This document shows, in pieces, positions 63,545-64,000 of a stretch of DNA of 64,000 nt. The position numbers were made by a program, and so were the translations under genes. The notes beneath the pieces are model-generated. The model saw nothing but the letters and a program-made list of their open reading frames with translations. It did no database searches and was not told the origin of the DNA. The stretch spans positions 1-64,000 of the forward strand of contig NZ_VDMS01000002.1 in NCBI RefSeq assembly GCF_006346395.1, read 5' to 3'. The first letter of the stretch is position 1; every line of letters starts with the position of its first letter. The stretch comes from Nocardioides plantarum (lineage in GTDB: Bacteria > Actinomycetota > Actinomycetes > Propionibacteriales > Nocardioidaceae).

Positions 63545-64000
63545 CTACCTCAGCTGCGGGAGCAGCTGCTCGGCAAGGTCGAGCGACGCGGCCTCCTCGC
63601 CGTTCTGCACGGTGAGCACGAAGCTGCTGTCCTGGGTCGCGAGGTAGAGGTCGATCTTGTCGGGGAAGTCGGAGTCGACGACGCGGAAGGACTCGTCGAA
63701 CCCGTCGGCGTCGTACTCCGACACCTCGTAGCCCTCGTCACGCCGGGCGTCGAGCACCTCGGCGAAGCTCGCGCCGGCCTGCCCGAACAGACCGATGCCG
63801 ACGTCACCGTCGCCGACCTGGTAGAGGCAGCTGCCGGTCGACTCACCGGTGGGCTCGAGGCGGGTCTGCTCCGCCTGCTGACCGAGGAGCGCGGCCACCT
63901 CGTCGGGGGTGAGCACGTCACACGGGTGGGCGACGGCCGCCTCGCCGCCCCCGTCCGAGCCGGAGCCCGAGCCCGAGTCGCCGTCGTCACCACCGCACCC
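63545..64000 (-). CDS. DUF3558-like lipoprotein, cut by the right edge
   Basis: The readable 151 residues open with GCGGDDGDSG, a lipobox Cys and linker, so the signal peptide lies beyond the window. The domain then starts PCDVLTPDEVAALLGQQ, with CLYQVGDGDVGIGLF and SSFVLTVQNGEEAA, typical of DUF3558 mycobacterial-type lipoproteins. Two Cys (in PCD and SCLYQ) could form a disulfide. The stop is at 63545; the gene is convergent with zwf. The role is unknown, probably cell-surface. Confidence 0.72.
   Translation of the reverse strand, partial: GCGGDDGDSGSGSGSDGGGEAAVAHPCDVLTPDEVAALLGQQAEQTRLEPTGESTGSCLYQVGDGDVGIGLFGQAGASFAEVLDARRDEGYEVSEYDADGFDESFRVVDSDFPDKIDLYLATQDSSFVLTVQNGEEAASLDLAEQLLPQLR

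Overview
The window is GC-rich DNA from an actinomycete, most likely a Nocardioides-like member of the Nocardioidaceae. The evidence is the codon use, a DUF3263 protein, a desaturase/ferredoxin-reductase pair and an rRNA leader of actinobacterial type. A distinctive trait is that at least 18 chromosomal or island genes have a TAnnnT hexamer 6 or 7 bases before the start codon, the signature of leaderless transcripts.

Left chromosome (1-13.3 kb). A strong minus-strand promoter and leader fire off the left edge toward an rRNA operon. Behind it lie an FMN hydroxyacid dehydrogenase overlapping tyrS, an Hpt phosphotransfer protein, a 1566-residue secreted subtilase with Asp-box repeats, and a polyol module (regulator, sugar porter, mannitol-type dehydrogenase). 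An FkbM methyltransferase and tRNA-Met(CAT) follow.

Integrated island (13330-33571, about 20.2 kb). A 39-bp direct repeat equal to the 5' half of tRNA-Met bounds it (13291-13329 and 33533-33571). It carries a tyrosine integrase, a small excisionase-like protein and a MobF relaxase, but no recognisable secretion genes, so it looks like an integrative mobilisable element or a decayed ICE. A second recombinase is broken by an IS3-type element. Cargo comprises a Ca2+/cation antiporter, a broken SnoaL-like gene, a fluoride module (riboswitch, two crcB/fluC genes, a DUF190 gene), a TehA-like transporter with its LysR regulator, a uracil-DNA-glycosylase-like protein, a lipoprotein hydrolase, an ECF sigma/anti-sigma/secreted-protein trio, and a copper-type cluster (DUF4396, DUF6153, DUF305) around a CsoR-like operator. 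A 3' fragment of an initiator-like tRNA and a second pair of integrase arm-like sites inside the right part suggest a composite of at least two elements.

Right chromosome (33.6-64 kb). Housekeeping genes dominate: dnaG, dgt, dus, glyS, tRNA-Asn, an LCP ligase and a glucose-6-phosphate dehydrogenase. They are mixed with regulator/transporter pairs. Two divergent pairs (50288/50311 and 51947/51971) appear to use back-to-back -10 boxes overlapping by the central TA of a CTAG palindrome. A TetR/DHA2 exporter pair has two matching operators across both -10 boxes. A desaturase and its reductase sit opposite another TetR gene with a palindrome between them. The right edge cuts a DUF3558-like lipoprotein gene.
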